Positions 34,739 to 45,142 of a stretch of DNA of 64,000 bases are shown one piece after another. The notes beneath the pieces are model-generated. The model was not told where the DNA came from. It was given only the letters and a program-made list of their open reading frames with translations, and did not search any database. A program made the position numbers and the translations under genes. The DNA lies in NCBI RefSeq assembly GCF_040537815.1, contig NZ_JBEWSZ010000010.1, positions 1 through 64,000 of the forward strand. The letters run 5' to 3'. Within the stretch, counting starts at the first letter, position 1, and every line of letters begins with the position of its first letter. Source of the DNA: Mesorhizobium shangrilense. Its GTDB lineage: Bacteria; Pseudomonadota; Alphaproteobacteria; Rhizobiales; Rhizobiaceae.

Positions 34739-35794
34739 ATGAAAATGTTATTCACTGCGATGGCTGTCGCCTTGCCGACCGCCACCGCTTTTGCTGCGGA
34801 ACCGATCCCCGCCGACCTCAGAGAAACGGCACTGGGCACTTTCAAGGCTTTGCCGTCCACCACGCCGGCAGTCGCCAACAACCCGATCACACCGGAAAAG
34901 ATCGCCCTCGGCAAGGCATTGTTCTTCGATCCGCGCGTCTCGGCGTCAGGCGTTTTGTCGTGCAACTCGTGCCACAACCTGGCCACCGGGGGCGACGACA
35001 ATCTTGAAACCTCGATCGGCCATGGTTGGCAGAAAGGACCGCGCAACGCGCCGACGGTACTGAACGCTGTCTTCAACATCGCGCAGTTCTGGGATGGTCG
35101 CGCCGAAGACCTGAAGGCTCAGGCCAAAGGACCGGTCCAAGCCGGTGTCGAAATGGCCAACACACCGGATCAAGTCATCGCGACGCTCAAGTCGATGCCG
35201 CAATATGTCGATTGGTTCGATGCAGCTTTCCCCGGTGCGGCCGATCGCGTCACCTTCGACAACTTAGCCAAGGCAGTTGAAGCCTTTGAAGCAACACTGG
35301 TCACGCCGGCGCCCTTCGATGCTTTCCTCAATGGCGATGACGCCGCCATGGCTTCCGAACAGAAACAGGGCCTAGCGCTTTTCATGGAGAAAGGGTGCTC
35401 CTCCTGCCATGCCGGTATCAACGTTGGCGGGGAGGCCTATTACGCATTTGGCATTGTTGAAAAGCCCAGCGCCGAGGTGCGGCCGGAAAAAGACAAGGGC
35501 CGCTTCGCCGTCACCAATTCAGCCGACGATTCCTATGTTTTTCGCGTGGCGCCGCTGCGCAACGTGGCGCTCACCGCGCCATACTTTCATTCGGGCAAGG
35601 TTTGGGATCTGAAACAGGCCGTGGCCATCATGGGGACTACCCAGCTCGGCGAAGAATTGAAGGCCGAAGAAGTCGACCTGCTCGTTGCCTTCCTTAACTC
35701 GCTGACCGGAAAGGTACCCGAGGTCGTCTTGCCTATCTTACCCGCCGAAACGGCGACAACGCCTCGACCTGTATCGCAGATCTTAGGGAAATAA
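34739..35794 (+). CDS. Di-haem cytochrome c peroxidase
   Basis: A 351-residue periplasmic enzyme that reduces hydrogen peroxide to water with electrons from cytochrome c. The signal peptide is MKMLFTAMAVALPTATAFAA. Two c-type haem sites are present: CNSCH at residues 75-79 and CSSCH in the second domain. The family blocks LGKALFFDPRVS, ARNAP-type GPRNAPTVLNAVFN and FRVAPLRNVALTAPYFHSG are clear. I use the ATG at 34739 because the signal peptide begins there. It stands alone and could protect against peroxide in nodules. Confidence 0.92.
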   Translation: MKMLFTAMAVALPTATAFAAEPIPADLRETALGTFKALPSTTPAVANNPITPEKIALGKALFFDPRVSASGVLSCNSCHNLATGGDDNLETSIGHGWQKGPRNAPTVLNAVFNIAQFWDGRAEDLKAQAKGPVQAGVEMANTPDQVIATLKSMPQYVDWFDAAFPGAADRVTFDNLAKAVEAFEATLVTPAPFDAFLNGDDAAMASEQKQGLALFMEKGCSSCHAGINVGGEAYYAFGIVEKPSAEVRPEKDKGRFAVTNSADDSYVFRVAPLRNVALTAPYFHSGKVWDLKQAVAIMGTTQLGEELKAEEVDLLVAFLNSLTGKVPEVVLPILPAETATTPRPVSQILGK

Positions 35795-35964
35795 TGGCCG
35801 GAGCTGGCTACGGAAAGTCGCAATCAAGAATGATTGCGACTGGGACGAGACGATCGTGACCTCTTTGAGAAAGGCAATGCCGGGCATGATCCCAAAGTGC
35901 AGACAATGCTTCCCTCGCCAGCACGTTGTGATGGCATCATGCTGGGTATCTGGCGCGAGTCAGG

Positions 35965-36106
35965 CCAAAGGGGTTCGAAAGGTTGCAGGATTGTCGCAGA
36001 TACTACAACGAGGAGCGCCCATATGAGGCGATAGGGCACAAGGCCCCGGTCGCCGGTCTCAGTCTGTGCCAAAGTCAACGGCGTTTCACCGCCCTGTTCC
36101 GCTAAT
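35965..36106 (+). pseudogene. IS3-type transposase C-terminal scrap
   Basis: A short in-frame stretch encodes LQDCRRYYNEERPYEAIGHK, which resembles the end of IS3-family transposases where a YNxxRPH-type motif precedes the stop. Nothing else of the element is recognisable, so the assignment is weak. Confidence 0.45.
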
Positions 36107-36236
36107 TCCCAGCACAGTCACCTGTTCGTTTTGTCAGAAGCTCTCTTGACTAATTGGCGGCGATGTACAGGCTTTCCCGAGAGCTTAGTCTCACACTGTG
36201 CAAAGCCCTCTTACTGCTGAGGGAAGGGAGGGACGC

Positions 36237-36593
36237 TTGGACGAGCACGATCCGAAGGAAGAGCTGATCGAGACGATTTTCCGCAACGGCACGGTCACCG
36301 TGGTGGGCATCCTGCTTGCCTTTTCGCTCGGCTTCGTCACGCATTGGGCGGCAAACCCCGTGCCATGGCGGCTCTACGACCTATTCGCCGTTGTGCCGAT
36401 CCTGGTCGGCATCGCGTTGCAGATGCGGGCGCTGTCCAAGCTGCTCGACATGAGTTCGCTGCGCCGACCCATCTACGAACGCGCCAACCGCATCTTCATG
36501 GCCGGCCTCATCCTGACCGCGTTCGGCGTCGGGCTGGCCATCCTGCTCGATGTCTTCGAGGTGTCGGCGAAGGGCACGCTGCCCGGCGCTTAA
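36237..36593 (+). CDS. Small integral membrane protein of unknown function
   Basis: A 118-residue protein if started at the TTG at 36237, which has an AGGGAGGG ribosome site; an in-frame ATG at 36198 is the alternative. It has three clear hydrophobic segments (TVTVVGILLAFSLGFVTHWA, LFAVVPILVGIAL, FMAGLILTAFGVGLAILL) and an acidic N-terminus (DEHDPKEEL). I know of no characterised relative. The codon use is GC-rich and typical of a real rhizobial gene. Confidence 0.65.
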   Translation: MDEHDPKEELIETIFRNGTVTVVGILLAFSLGFVTHWAANPVPWRLYDLFAVVPILVGIALQMRALSKLLDMSSLRRPIYERANRIFMAGLILTAFGVGLAILLDVFEVSAKGTLPGA

Positions 36594-37017
36594 CGGCCTG
36601 TCACTGCGCTTTGGCTGCCGCTCATCACTGTCAGTCGATCATTGCATGCGCCGCAGGTCCGCCATCTTGGCAGTCTCGCACCATTTGGCGCCGATTCTTA
36701 CCCGCTGCATTGATTACGCCGGCCGCCGGCACCACGTGATCGTAGGCGCAGCGACACATCGCAATAGACCGGCAGTGGCGAGGCGAGGCCGAAGGGGCAA
36801 ACGCCCCAACCGGGTGGCCAGTGATTTCCATCACGTGCTCGGCGTCCAGCGCGCGTGGCTGGCCGTCGAACGCATCACGCGATTTGCGGTTGTCGATGCG
36901 CGCGTCAAGCCGCCAACGCCGACGGCGATGCCGATGCGACTAGACTTATATTAGTGGATGTTAAATTTAGAACTTTTCGGCTTGCCGGAAATTAGGGTCT
37001 CGGTGGCATAGCCCCGC

Positions 37018-37260
37018 ATGGCTTTTGCGGTGTTGACAGGAAGACCGATGCGCGGGCGTGGATGGATCAAAGCGTTGCGTCAGGACGAGGCTCGGCAGGT
37101 GCGTGCGCGCATAGCCGAACTGGAGCGCGACCTCATGGCGACCACACCTCAGGGGCGCCATAGGCGGCACGAAGCGGGACATGAACTTCGCAATGCGAAG
37201 TTCCGCCTGGAGCGTCTCGAGGAATGCATCGCCGAAATACCGGAGAAATGTAGGCGTTAG
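37018..37260 (+). CDS. Hypothetical small coiled-coil protein
   Basis: An 80-codon frame rich in Arg and Glu (ARIAELERDLMATT, then FRLERLEECIAEIPE) that would form a helical coiled coil. No family is recognised and the ribosome site is weak. The surrounding 36594-37017 and 37261-37513 contain nothing else I can name. Confidence 0.3.
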   Translation: MAFAVLTGRPMRGRGWIKALRQDEARQVRARIAELERDLMATTPQGRHRRHEAGHELRNAKFRLERLEECIAEIPEKCRR

Positions 37261-37513
37261 CGGAAGCTTCGCCGCTCTCAATCCTTGCCGCGCTGTCGGC
37301 TGGTCGGCCGGGGAACATATAACGCGGGTTACTCTCGGGAAGAGCCGGTTGCGCGAAATCCGCCCGCGCGGATCTGTGAGGGCGAAAGCCGAATGGCTGA
37401 GCTACTCGACCACGACCCGACGAAATGTCCGGCATAAGGTAGCAAACGCCACCGGGTGCAATTCAACCTATTGATTGGGAACGTTTTTTTGCGGGCACTA
37501 CCAACCCTTAGGA

Positions 37514-38359
37514 TCAGTATCCCGCTTCTGCAGGCCGCACCTCGGGATGGCGTCGAATAATCTTGTCGACTATGTGGGCCGGGTCCCCGCGTTTTTCGAG
37601 GAGATAATCCAGGCACTCTAGGATGGCTTTGAGCTTTTTGCCGGGAGCCGTCGGGAGGGAAGCGCTTCGCTGGGTGCTGGGCTGCTTTTGAAAACTGCGG
37701 TTAAATAGACGATCATGGTGCGCGCATATGTTGCGCAGATCGACCAGGCATTCCAGCCAATTTGTGAATACGTGGTCGGAGCTGACCCCGAACTGCGTGG
37801 CTATCGCGGTCCTTGTTGTTCCGTTGAGGCATTGGAAGATACGCGCAGCCGCGCCAAAGGTGAGAAATTCCTTCATGGTCTAAATCGGTTGCATGATTGG
37901 CGTGCCATAGGTATCACGATAGTGCTTGGCGCGACTGTCTTTCGATTTCTCATACACTCTAGCAAAAGTCTGGAGTGCATTCAGATTGGATGCTGGGTCG
38001 CGAAAGGCATTCACTTCATAGTAGGGGTGACTGCCATAGTTATGGCTAAGCGTTTCCGAGATAGTGTTCCGTAGCAGGAGTTCGAACTGGCCAACAGCGG
38101 AGAAGCAGGCATCCCTCAATTGCATATCGCATTCGTAGAGACGAATGATGTCCTTATAGGTAGTACCTGGATCGAAGGGGCGGCCGGGGTCACTAAGTTG
38201 CCGGCGACTTAGAAAATAGATGCGCAACCGCTCATAGCCAATGGCTTCTATCTTGCGGGCTGCCACGCTAGGGCGCAGGATTACCAATCCCTTCCCTCGC
38301 AGGTGGGCTATTCGTTGTGCTGCTGTGGCGTGTGGTTTTGTATACGGTACGAGAGCCAT
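37514..38359 (-). pseudogene. Abi-family (abortive infection, AbiD/F-like) gene interrupted by an amber codon
   Basis: Two consecutive open stretches in the same frame make one Abi_2-type protein. The first half reads YTKPHATAAQRIAHLRGKG, then FELLLRNTISETLSH; the second reads MKEFLTFGAAARIFQCL, then VDLRNICAHHDRLFNR, with an RNxxxH motif of HEPN type seen in RNA-targeting phage-defence proteins. They are separated by a single TAG at 37880-37882, where relatives have Trp before TMKEF, so TGG to TAG explains the break. Unless suppressed, only a 159-residue fragment is made. It would have been an anti-phage protein by family. Confidence 0.75.
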
Positions 38360-38926
38360 TCAACAAAACGAAGGGCCGCCCTTTTGCACTCCCCGAAGGG
38401 ATCGTGTGGCAGCCCGTGACTTCCCAGACATAAGCTAAGTGAGTGCGATTTTCAAGGGATTTGTCATCTTGACTTCTCAAGACCGATTGCAGGAAACCGC
38501 CCCTTCCACGTGGAACTCAAAGGCTGGGCCGATTTGATGTGCGAACGTATTTACCGCACCTGCCGCACCCTTGCGACCAGATGGTGCCCCTGGAAAAACT
38601 CCGGCATTAGGCAGCAAAGAACCGCCACGTCGGCATCGGCGACATTAACCATCTACCTCTTTCTCGATCGACTCCCGTCTGCCTTCCAGGTATGAGCCCG
38701 CCCCATGTTCAGGACGGCGCACATACAGCTCTGATCTTTCGGTGACCGCGCGGCCACTGCGAGTGCTGTGTGCCTGCAACCTGGAGCCTGAACATGACTG
38801 CCATCCAATTCGTCATCGCCTCGACCGTCGTGCAGCCTGCTGCCACGGTCCTGCACGTCCCCGTTCCGTCCGGAGGCTTGGAAATACGCGGATCAGCCGC
38901 TTACCAGGCAAAGGAGGGGCTGAGCG
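38360..38926. other. Gap of about 570 bases
   Basis: No gene recognised. The stretch leads into the IS1595 remnant and probably includes its left flank. Confidence 0.4.
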
Positions 38927-39382
38927 TTGGCCACGTCCGAAAATCAGCCCAAGGGACAGCACTTCCTGCTGTCGCCCGCGTGCCGGACGCTCACCGTCAT
39001 GGACTTGGCAAAGGTCCGCGAGGCGACGGCCCATGGCTGGTTCAAACGCATGCGCTGCCCACAGACTGACGGCGAACTGTTCTGCCCGAAGTGCGGCACG
39101 CTGCGTTGCTGCTCGATGAGCCGCGGCCGCTTCAAATGCTCCGACAAGGCCTGCAAGGCCGTGTTCACCGTCGTCGGGCACGGTCTTCGCGTCACGCAAG
39201 CTCAGCTTCAAGAAAATGGTCATGTCCATCTGGCTTTCGGTGAATTCCGTCAAGGGCAAGGCGCGCTGCAGCTCTCGCGCGAGATCGGCGTGCAGTTCAA
39301 GACCGCCTGGGTATACCATCGCGGCGGCTCTACAAACTCAGCCATTTGTCGGGCATTAGGTAGCAAAAACCACCAGACCTAA
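38927..39382 (+). pseudogene. IS1595-family transposase remnant, left of the hup island
   Basis: Opens with KGQHFLLSPACRTLTVMDL, then RCPQTDGELFCPKCG, the N-terminal zinc-binding region of IS1595/ISXO2-type transposases. A frameshift follows and GALQLSREIGVQFKTAW appears before the frame ends. The DDE core is missing. A second N-terminal scrap of the same family lies at 55809, on the far side of the hup cluster and in the same orientation. Confidence 0.75.
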
Positions 39383-39669
39383 AATGGCATCCCCGCCCCC
39401 TGGTTCCGGTGAAAACGGAGCCTTGAACGACAATAGCGTAAAGCAGAAGCAGGCCGACTTGGTCGAAAGGCCGCGCAGATTGCAAGGGAGCAGGCCGAGA
39501 TTCAGGAAGAGCGCGCTGGACCGCGTCATCATGAGCTATGAGCCTGACTACCAGGCGTCAGCGATGGCGGGAACTGAATGCCGTGACCGTTCTCGAAAGG
39601 TCAAGCCGTTGTCATCCGGGCTGAAAGCCGCGATCAGTGGCGTAAACAAGCGTCAAACTGCAATGTAAA

Positions 39670-39686
39670 TTGGTCCGCTTCTTGCT
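39670..39686 (+). promoter_or_regulatory. Sigma54 (-24/-12) promoter of hupS
   Basis: TTGGTCCGCTTCTTGCT has GG and GC ten bases apart and a full TTGCT -12 box. The start should be near 39697, about 60 bases before hupS. No perfect TGT-N10-ACA site lies upstream. A TCAA-N4-TTGT inverted repeat at 39601-39612 recalls the non-standard NifA enhancer of the R. leguminosarum hup promoter but has a spacer one base shorter. Confidence 0.8.
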
Positions 39687-39757
39687 GCAGGCATTTCTGA
39701 CAGAGCCCGGCGTCCATCCGGGCGATGCGATGGGGATGAAATTGCTGGAGGAGCAAC

Positions 39758-40843
39758 ATGGCAGCTGCCGAAACCTTATATGACGTCATTCGTCGCCAGG
39801 GGATCACCCGGCGCAGTTTCACCAAGTTCTGCAGCCTGACGGCCGCGAGCCTCGGTTTCGGCCCGGGTGGCGCGACAGCGATGGCTGAAGCACTCGAGAC
39901 CAAGGAACGCGTTCCCGTCATCTGGATGCATGGGCTCGAATGCACCTGCTGTTCGGAGAGCTTCATCCGCTCGGCCCATCCGCTCGTCAAAGACGTCGTG
40001 CTGTCGATGATCTCGCTCGACTACGACGACACGATCATGGCGGCCGCCGGCCATCAAGCGGAGGCGATTCTCAAAGAGACGAAGGAGAAGTACAAGGGCA
40101 AGTACATCCTCGCCGTAGAGGGCAATCCGCCGCTCAACGAGGACGGCATGTTCTGCATCGACGGCGGCAAACCCTTCGTTGAGAAGCTGAAGTGGATGGC
40201 CGAGGATGCCATGGCGATTATCGCCTGGGGCGCCTGCGCCTCTTGGGGCTGCGTCCAGGCGGCCAAGCCGAATCCGACCCAGGCGACACCGATCGACAAG
40301 GTCATCCTCGACAAGCCGATCATTAAGGTACCAGGCTGTCCTCCGATCGCGGAGGTGATGACCGGGGTCGTCACCTTTATCACGACCTTCGGCAAGCTGC
40401 CGGAACTCGACCGGCAGGGCCGGCCCAAGATGTTCTATTCGCAGCGCATCCACGACAAGTGCTACCGCCGACCGCATTTCGATGCCGGCCAGTTTGTCGA
40501 GGAGTGGGACGATGAGGGCGCACGCAAGGGCTACTGTCTCTACAAGATGGGCTGCAAGGGCCCGACCACCTACAATGCCTGCTCTACCGTGCGCTGGAAC
40601 GGTGGCGTTTCCTTCCCGATCCAGTCAGGTCACGGCTGCATCGGCTGCTCGGAAGACGGGTTCTGGGACAACGGCAGCTTCTATGACCGGCTGACGAACC
40701 TCCACCAGTTCGGCGTCGAGGCCAACGCCGACAAGGTCGGCATGACCGCCGCCGGCATCGTGGGTGGCGCAATCGCCACCCATGCCGCGGTGACCGCCTT
40801 CAAGCGCGTGACCACCAAGCGCGAAAAAGCCGACGCATCATAA
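39758..40843 (+). CDS. hupS: Uptake [NiFe]-hydrogenase small subunit
   Basis: A 361-residue precursor of the iron-sulfur subunit that carries electrons from the NiFe site to cytochrome b. It begins with a twin-arginine signal ([14 protein letters not shown]) that exports the folded dimer. The mature part has [17 protein letters not shown] (proximal cluster), [24 protein letters not shown] and the cysteine-rich [16 protein letters not shown]-terminal membrane anchor lies near [18 protein letters not shown]. The ATG at 39758 follows GGAGGAG. It heads an operon predicted to be NifA/RpoN-driven and is followed after 24 bases by hupL. Confidence 0.97.
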   Translation: MAAAETLYDVIRRQGITRRSFTKFCSLTAASLGFGPGGATAMAEALETKERVPVIWMHGLECTCCSESFIRSAHPLVKDVVLSMISLDYDDTIMAAAGHQAEAILKETKEKYKGKYILAVEGNPPLNEDGMFCIDGGKPFVEKLKWMAEDAMAIIAWGACASWGCVQAAKPNPTQATPIDKVILDKPIIKVPGCPPIAEVMTGVVTFITTFGKLPELDRQGRPKMFYSQRIHDKCYRRPHFDAGQFVEEWDDEGARKGYCLYKMGCKGPTTYNACSTVRWNGGVSFPIQSGHGCIGCSEDGFWDNGSFYDRLTNLHQFGVEANADKVGMTAAGIVGGAIATHAAVTAFKRVTTKREKADAS

Positions 40844-40867
40844 TCACTCTCGGCGAGGAACAGCATC

Positions 40868-42658
40868 GTGACAATTCAAACACCCAACGGCTTCACACTG
40901 GACAATTCGGGCAAGCGCATCGTCGTCGATCCGGTCACCCGCATCGAGGGACATATGCGGGTGGAGGTCAATGTCGACGAGAACAACATCATCCGGAATG
41001 CGGTCTCGACCGGCACCATGTGGCGCGGCATTGAAGTCATCCTAAAGAACCGCGACCCCCGCGACGCATGGGCCTTCACGGAGCGCATCTGCGGCGTCTG
41101 CACCGGCACGCATGCGCTGACCTCTGTACGCGCTGTCGAGAATGCGCTCGGCATCACCATCCCGGACAATGCCAATTCGATCCGCAACCTGATGCAGCTG
41201 GCGCTGCAGGTCCATGACCATGTCGTGCACTTCTACCATCTTCATGCGCTCGACTGGGTGGACGTGATCTCTGCGATCTCGGCCGATCCGAAGGCGACCT
41301 CGGCGCTCGCGCAGTCCTTGTCCGACTGGCCGCTTTCCTCGCCAGGCTATTTCAAAGACATCCAGACCCGGCTCAAGAAATTCGTCGGGTCAGGCCAGCT
41401 CGGACCCTTCAAGAACGGCTATTGGGGCAATGCATCCTACAAGCTGCCGCCGGAGGCCAATCTCATGGCGGTGGCGCATTATCTGGAGGCGCTCGACTTC
41501 CAGAAGGAGATCGTCAAGATCCACACGATCTTCGGCGGCAAGAACCCGCATCCAAACTGGCTGGTTGGCGGGGTACCCTGTCCGATCAATATCGACGGGA
41601 CTGGTGCGGTCGGCGCCATCAACATGGAACGGCTTAACATGGTCGCCTCGATCATCGACCAGATTATCGAGTTCAATGACAAGGTATACGTTCCCGACAT
41701 CATGGCCATCGGCTCCTTCTACAAGGACTGGCTCTACGGAGGCGGTCTGTCGGGCAAGAACGTGCTAGCCTATGGCGACGTACCCGAGCACGTCAACGAC
41801 TACTCCGAGGCAAGCCTGAAGCTGCCGCGCGGCGCGATCATCAATGGCAATCTCGCCGAAGTGCTGCCGGTCGACCATGAGGATCCCGAGCAGATCCAGG
41901 AATTCGTTACCCATTCCTGGTACAAATATCCCGACGAGACAAAGGGCCTGCATCCCTGGGACGGGGTTACCGAGCCACACTACGAACTCGGCCCCAACGC
42001 CAAGGGGACGAAGACCAATATCGAGCAGCTCGACGAGGCCGCTAAATATTCCTGGATCAAGGCGCCGCGCTGGCGCGGCCACGCCATGGAGGTCGGGCCG
42101 CTCGCCCGCTGGGTCGTCGGCTACGCCCAGAACAAGGCGGAGTTCAAGGACCCGGTCGAAAAGGTGCTCAAGGATCTCGGCCTTCCGGTTTCAGCCCTCT
42201 TCTCGACACTCGGCCGCACGGCAGCCCGTGCGCTCGAATCGAGCTGGGCCGGCCACCAGATGCGCTATTTCCAGAACAAGCTGATCGCCAATATTAAGGC
42301 CGGCGACTTCTCTACGGCCCATATCGACAAGTGGAAGCCGGAAACCTGGCCCAAGGAGGTCAAGGGCGTCGGCTTTACCGAGGCCCCGCGCGGCGCGCTC
42401 GCGCACTGGATCAAAATCAAGGACGGCAAGATCGACAACTACCAGTGCGTCGTGCCCACCACATGGAACGGCAGCCCCCGCGATCCGGCAGGAAATATTG
42501 GCGCCTTCGAGGCTTCGTTGATGGATACGCCGATGTCAGACCCCACCCAACCGCTCGAAATCCTCAGGACCATCCATTCTTTCGATCCGTGCCTAGCATG
42601 CTCGACGCATGTCATGAGCCCGGACGGTCAGGAAATGGCCAAGGTCCAGGTCCGGTGA
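40868..42658 (+). CDS. hupL: Uptake [NiFe]-hydrogenase large subunit
   Basis: A 596-residue subunit holding the NiFe(CN)2CO centre that oxidises H2 recycled from nitrogenase. The four nickel-ligand cysteines are in [11 protein letters not shown] near the N-terminus and DPCLACSTH near the C-terminus. The 15 residues after that His should be cut off by HupD once nickel is inserted. The start is a GTG at 40868 with GAGGAA upstream. The length is typical. It lies between hupS and hupC in one operon. Confidence 0.97.
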   Translation: MTIQTPNGFTLDNSGKRIVVDPVTRIEGHMRVEVNVDENNIIRNAVSTGTMWRGIEVILKNRDPRDAWAFTERICGVCTGTHALTSVRAVENALGITIPDNANSIRNLMQLALQVHDHVVHFYHLHALDWVDVISAISADPKATSALAQSLSDWPLSSPGYFKDIQTRLKKFVGSGQLGPFKNGYWGNASYKLPPEANLMAVAHYLEALDFQKEIVKIHTIFGGKNPHPNWLVGGVPCPINIDGTGAVGAINMERLNMVASIIDQIIEFNDKVYVPDIMAIGSFYKDWLYGGGLSGKNVLAYGDVPEHVNDYSEASLKLPRGAIINGNLAEVLPVDHEDPEQIQEFVTHSWYKYPDETKGLHPWDGVTEPHYELGPNAKGTKTNIEQLDEAAKYSWIKAPRWRGHAMEVGPLARWVVGYAQNKAEFKDPVEKVLKDLGLPVSALFSTLGRTAARALESSWAGHQMRYFQNKLIANIKAGDFSTAHIDKWKPETWPKEVKGVGFTEAPRGALAHWIKIKDGKIDNYQCVVPTTWNGSPRDPAGNIGAFEASLMDTPMSDPTQPLEILRTIHSFDPCLACSTHVMSPDGQEMAKVQVR

Positions 42659-42670
42659 GGAGGATTAGTC

Positions 42671-43390
42671 ATGACTATCCATGAAACTCTCGCAGCCGCC
42701 GACGCCCACGGCGAAAAGGCCGTCGAGCGCCAGAGCATTTATGTTTACGAAGCCCCGGTGCGCATCTGGCACTGGGTCAACGCCGTCTCGATCCTGACGC
42801 TCGCGCTAACCGGCTATTTCATCGGCTCGCCGCTGCCTTCCGTGCCGGGCGAGGCCAGCGCCAATTTCCTGATGGGGTATATCCGCTTCATCCACTTCGC
42901 GGCGGGGCAGGTCCTTGCCGTGTTCCTTATCCTCAGGGTCTACTGGGCCTTTGTCGGCAATATCCATGCCCGCCAGATCTTCTATGTGCCCTTCTGGAGC
43001 GGCCGCTTCTGGAAGGAATGGCTGCATGAGTTGCGGTGGTACACGTTCTTGGCCCGGCAGCCGAAGTATGTCGGCCACAATCCTCTTTCCCAGTTCACCA
43101 TGTTCCTGATGTTCACGCTGCCGCTCTTCTTCATGGTGATCACTGGCTTTGCGCTCTATAGCGAGGGTGCCGGCCGCGACGGCTGGGAATATGCGCTCTT
43201 CGGCTGGGTGTTCTCGATCTGGCCCAACAGCCAGGACATCCACACATTCCACCATCTCGGCATGTGGGTAATCCTCGTCTTCGTCATGGTTCACATTTAT
43301 GTGGCGATCCGCGAGGATATTATGAGCCGACAGAGCATCATCTCGTCGATGATTTCCGGCGAACGGCTCTTCAAGGACAGGGAGGACTAG
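42671..43390 (+). CDS. hupC: Hydrogenase cytochrome b subunit
   Basis: A 239-residue four-helix membrane protein that anchors HupSL and passes electrons from HupS to the quinone pool through b haems. The haem-ligand His positions are seen in VRIWHWVNAVSI, RFIHFAAGQVLAVF and HTFHHLGMWVILVF. It begins 12 bases after hupL with an AGGAGG site and ends next to hupD. Confidence 0.95.
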   Translation: MTIHETLAAADAHGEKAVERQSIYVYEAPVRIWHWVNAVSILTLALTGYFIGSPLPSVPGEASANFLMGYIRFIHFAAGQVLAVFLILRVYWAFVGNIHARQIFYVPFWSGRFWKEWLHELRWYTFLARQPKYVGHNPLSQFTMFLMFTLPLFFMVITGFALYSEGAGRDGWEYALFGWVFSIWPNSQDIHTFHHLGMWVILVFVMVHIYVAIREDIMSRQSIISSMISGERLFKDRED

Positions 43391-43999
43391 ATGGTCGCCC
43401 CAAATCCCTTGGCCTCTTCGCCTTCCCCGCGGATTCTCGTGCTTGGCATAGGCAATATCCTCTGGGCCGATGAAGGCTTCGGCGTGCGCGCGGTGGAAAC
43501 CTTCCACAAGGCGTATCGGGTGCCTGACAATGTCACCGTCCTCGATGGCGGCACGCAGGGGCTCTATCTCGTGCAGTTCGTCAATGAACACAATCGTTTG
43601 ATCGTGTTCGACGCCATCGACTACGGCCTCGAGCCGGGCACGATGAAGATCGTGGAAGACGACGAGGTGCCGAAATTTACTGGCGCCAAGAAGATGAGCC
43701 TGCATCAGACCGGCTTCCAGGAGGTGCTGAGCGCCGCTGACCTCATGGGGCACTATCCCGATCGGCTGGTTCTCATCGGGTGCCAGCCGCTGGATCTCGA
43801 GGACTGGGGCGGCCCGCTGACGACGCGGGTCAAGGCAGTCATACCGCGCGCAATCGAAACGGCAGTAGGAATATTGCGGGACTGGGGCGTCGTCGTCGCT
43901 GCGCGACCGGAAGGAGCAGCGGTTCGGCCACTACTTGAAAACGACATCGATTTCGAACGTTACGAGCGCCGAGCCGAATCGGCCGCATTGCGCTATTGA
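43391..43999 (+). CDS. hupD: Hydrogenase maturation endopeptidase
   Basis: A 202-residue protease that removes the C-terminal tail of HupL after nickel loading. The nickel-sensing residues of the family are present: Glu in GIGNILWADEGFGVRAVE, Asp in IVFDAIDYG and His in KKMSLHQTGFQEV. The ATG immediately follows the hupC stop, indicating translational coupling. The cytoplasmic location fits action before Tat export. Confidence 0.95.
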   Translation: MVAPNPLASSPSPRILVLGIGNILWADEGFGVRAVETFHKAYRVPDNVTVLDGGTQGLYLVQFVNEHNRLIVFDAIDYGLEPGTMKIVEDDEVPKFTGAKKMSLHQTGFQEVLSAADLMGHYPDRLVLIGCQPLDLEDWGGPLTTRVKAVIPRAIETAVGILRDWGVVVAARPEGAAVRPLLENDIDFERYERRAESAALRY

Positions 44000-44009
44000 G
44001 GAGGATATC

Positions 44010-44585
44010 ATGAATTTCCGCAGGGTTGCGGCGTCGCTCGTCGCGATGGCGCTACCGGGCATCGCCCACGCGCATATCGGCCTTCACACCGACGGCGCGC
44101 TTGCCGGCTTCAGCCATCCGTTCAGCGGTCTCGATCATATCCTGGCGATGATCGCGGTTGGCTTCTGGGCCTTGACGCTGGGCGGTAAAGCCCAATGGAT
44201 CGTTCCCTTGGCCTTCGTGACGGTCATGGCGGTGGGGGGCGCCCTGGGCATTTACGGCCTCGCTTTTCCAATGGTGGAAACCGGGATCGCGCTGACCGTC
44301 GCGCTGCTCGGTCTGCTGGTTGCTTTCGAAGTGAAGGTTTCAACGTCGGTCGCGGCGACGGTGGTTGGAATATGCGCGCTCTTCCATGGCCAGGCCCATG
44401 GCGCCGAACTTCCGGCGATGGCGCATGCTGGCGGCTATGTGGCGGGCTTCATGGCTGCCACGGTCATCCTTCATCTCACCGGTTTCGGGCTGGCCTTGTT
44501 GAGGTTCGGCAACGCCCAGCGAGTTGCCGCGCGGATCGCCGGCGTGGCCATTGCCCTTGCCGGTGCAGTCCCGCTGGCCGGCTGA
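44010..44585 (+). CDS. hupE: HupE nickel permease
   Basis: A 191-residue inner membrane protein of the HupE/UreJ family that mediates nickel uptake for hydrogenase synthesis. It has an N-terminal signal-like segment ending in GIAHAHIGLHT, the family motif HPFSGLDHILAMIAVG with metal-binding His and Asp, and six hydrophobic helices with FHGQAHGAELP in the middle. I use the ATG at 44010, after GAGGAGGATATC. Confidence 0.93.
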   Translation: MNFRRVAASLVAMALPGIAHAHIGLHTDGALAGFSHPFSGLDHILAMIAVGFWALTLGGKAQWIVPLAFVTVMAVGGALGIYGLAFPMVETGIALTVALLGLLVAFEVKVSTSVAATVVGICALFHGQAHGAELPAMAHAGGYVAGFMAATVILHLTGFGLALLRFGNAQRVAARIAGVAIALAGAVPLAG

Positions 44586-44682
44586 ACTTCTCCCAGGGCT
44601 GAGGCCGGTCGGGAGCCGTGTGGGCACCCTGCGCACCGCGGCTCCCGATTTCATAAGATCTGGACGACGGAGGAGGAGCATC

Positions 44683-44979
44683 ATGTGCATCGGCATTCCC
44701 ATGCGGGTCGTCGCCGGCAATGAGTTCGTCGCCCACTGCGAGCGACATGGCCGGATATCCTCGATCTCTCTCATGCTGGTCGGCCCACAACCGCCGGGAA
44801 CCTACCTACTCACCCATCTCGGCTCCGCCATCCGGGTGCTGGACGCCGACGAGGCCCGCGCCATCGACAACGCACTCGCGGGTCTTGCTGAAGCTGTCGA
44901 GGGGAGGGCTTTCGACGCCCTCTTTGCCGATCTCACCTCGCGCGAGCCGGAATTGCCGCCGCATCTGCGTAGCGAGTGA
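44683..44979 (+). CDS. hupF: HypC-like chaperone protecting HupL maturation
   Basis: A 98-residue HypC/HupF/HoxL-family protein starting MCIGIPMRVV, whose N-terminal Cys contacts HupL and the maturing iron centre. It is longer than HypC and has the family tail. In R. leguminosarum HupF stabilises HupL against oxygen. The start follows GGAGGAGGAG. The 163-base gap after it holds a sigma54 promoter for hupG. Confidence 0.92.
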   Translation: MCIGIPMRVVAGNEFVAHCERHGRISSISLMLVGPQPPGTYLLTHLGSAIRVLDADEARAIDNALAGLAEAVEGRAFDALFADLTSREPELPPHLRSE

Positions 44980-45080
44980 AAAGAAATTTTCCAAAGTGGA
45001 AGGACTTTCCATCCAGATGCCCGCGATACTTTGTACGGAAATTTGTCTTCCAGATCAGCGGAATCTCACTTTCCCAAGTC

Positions 45081-45096
45081 TGGCACGCCGCTTGCT
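45081..45096 (+). promoter_or_regulatory. Consensus sigma54 promoter in front of hupG
   Basis: TGGCACGCCGCTTGCT matches TGGCACG-N4-TTGCW exactly, with GG and GC ten bases apart. The predicted start is about 36 bases before the hupG ATG at 45143. No TGT-N10-ACA site is visible in the 120 bases upstream, so the activator may act from farther away. Confidence 0.85.
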
Positions 45097-45142
45097 CCTC
45101 ATTTCCTTGGAATGTTTTGCATCGTGATTTGTGGAGGAGACT

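Noticed and set aside
39384..39668. 94-codon frame upstream of hupS
   Set aside because: Overlaps the hup regulatory region, has no family signature, and runs almost into the -24 element.
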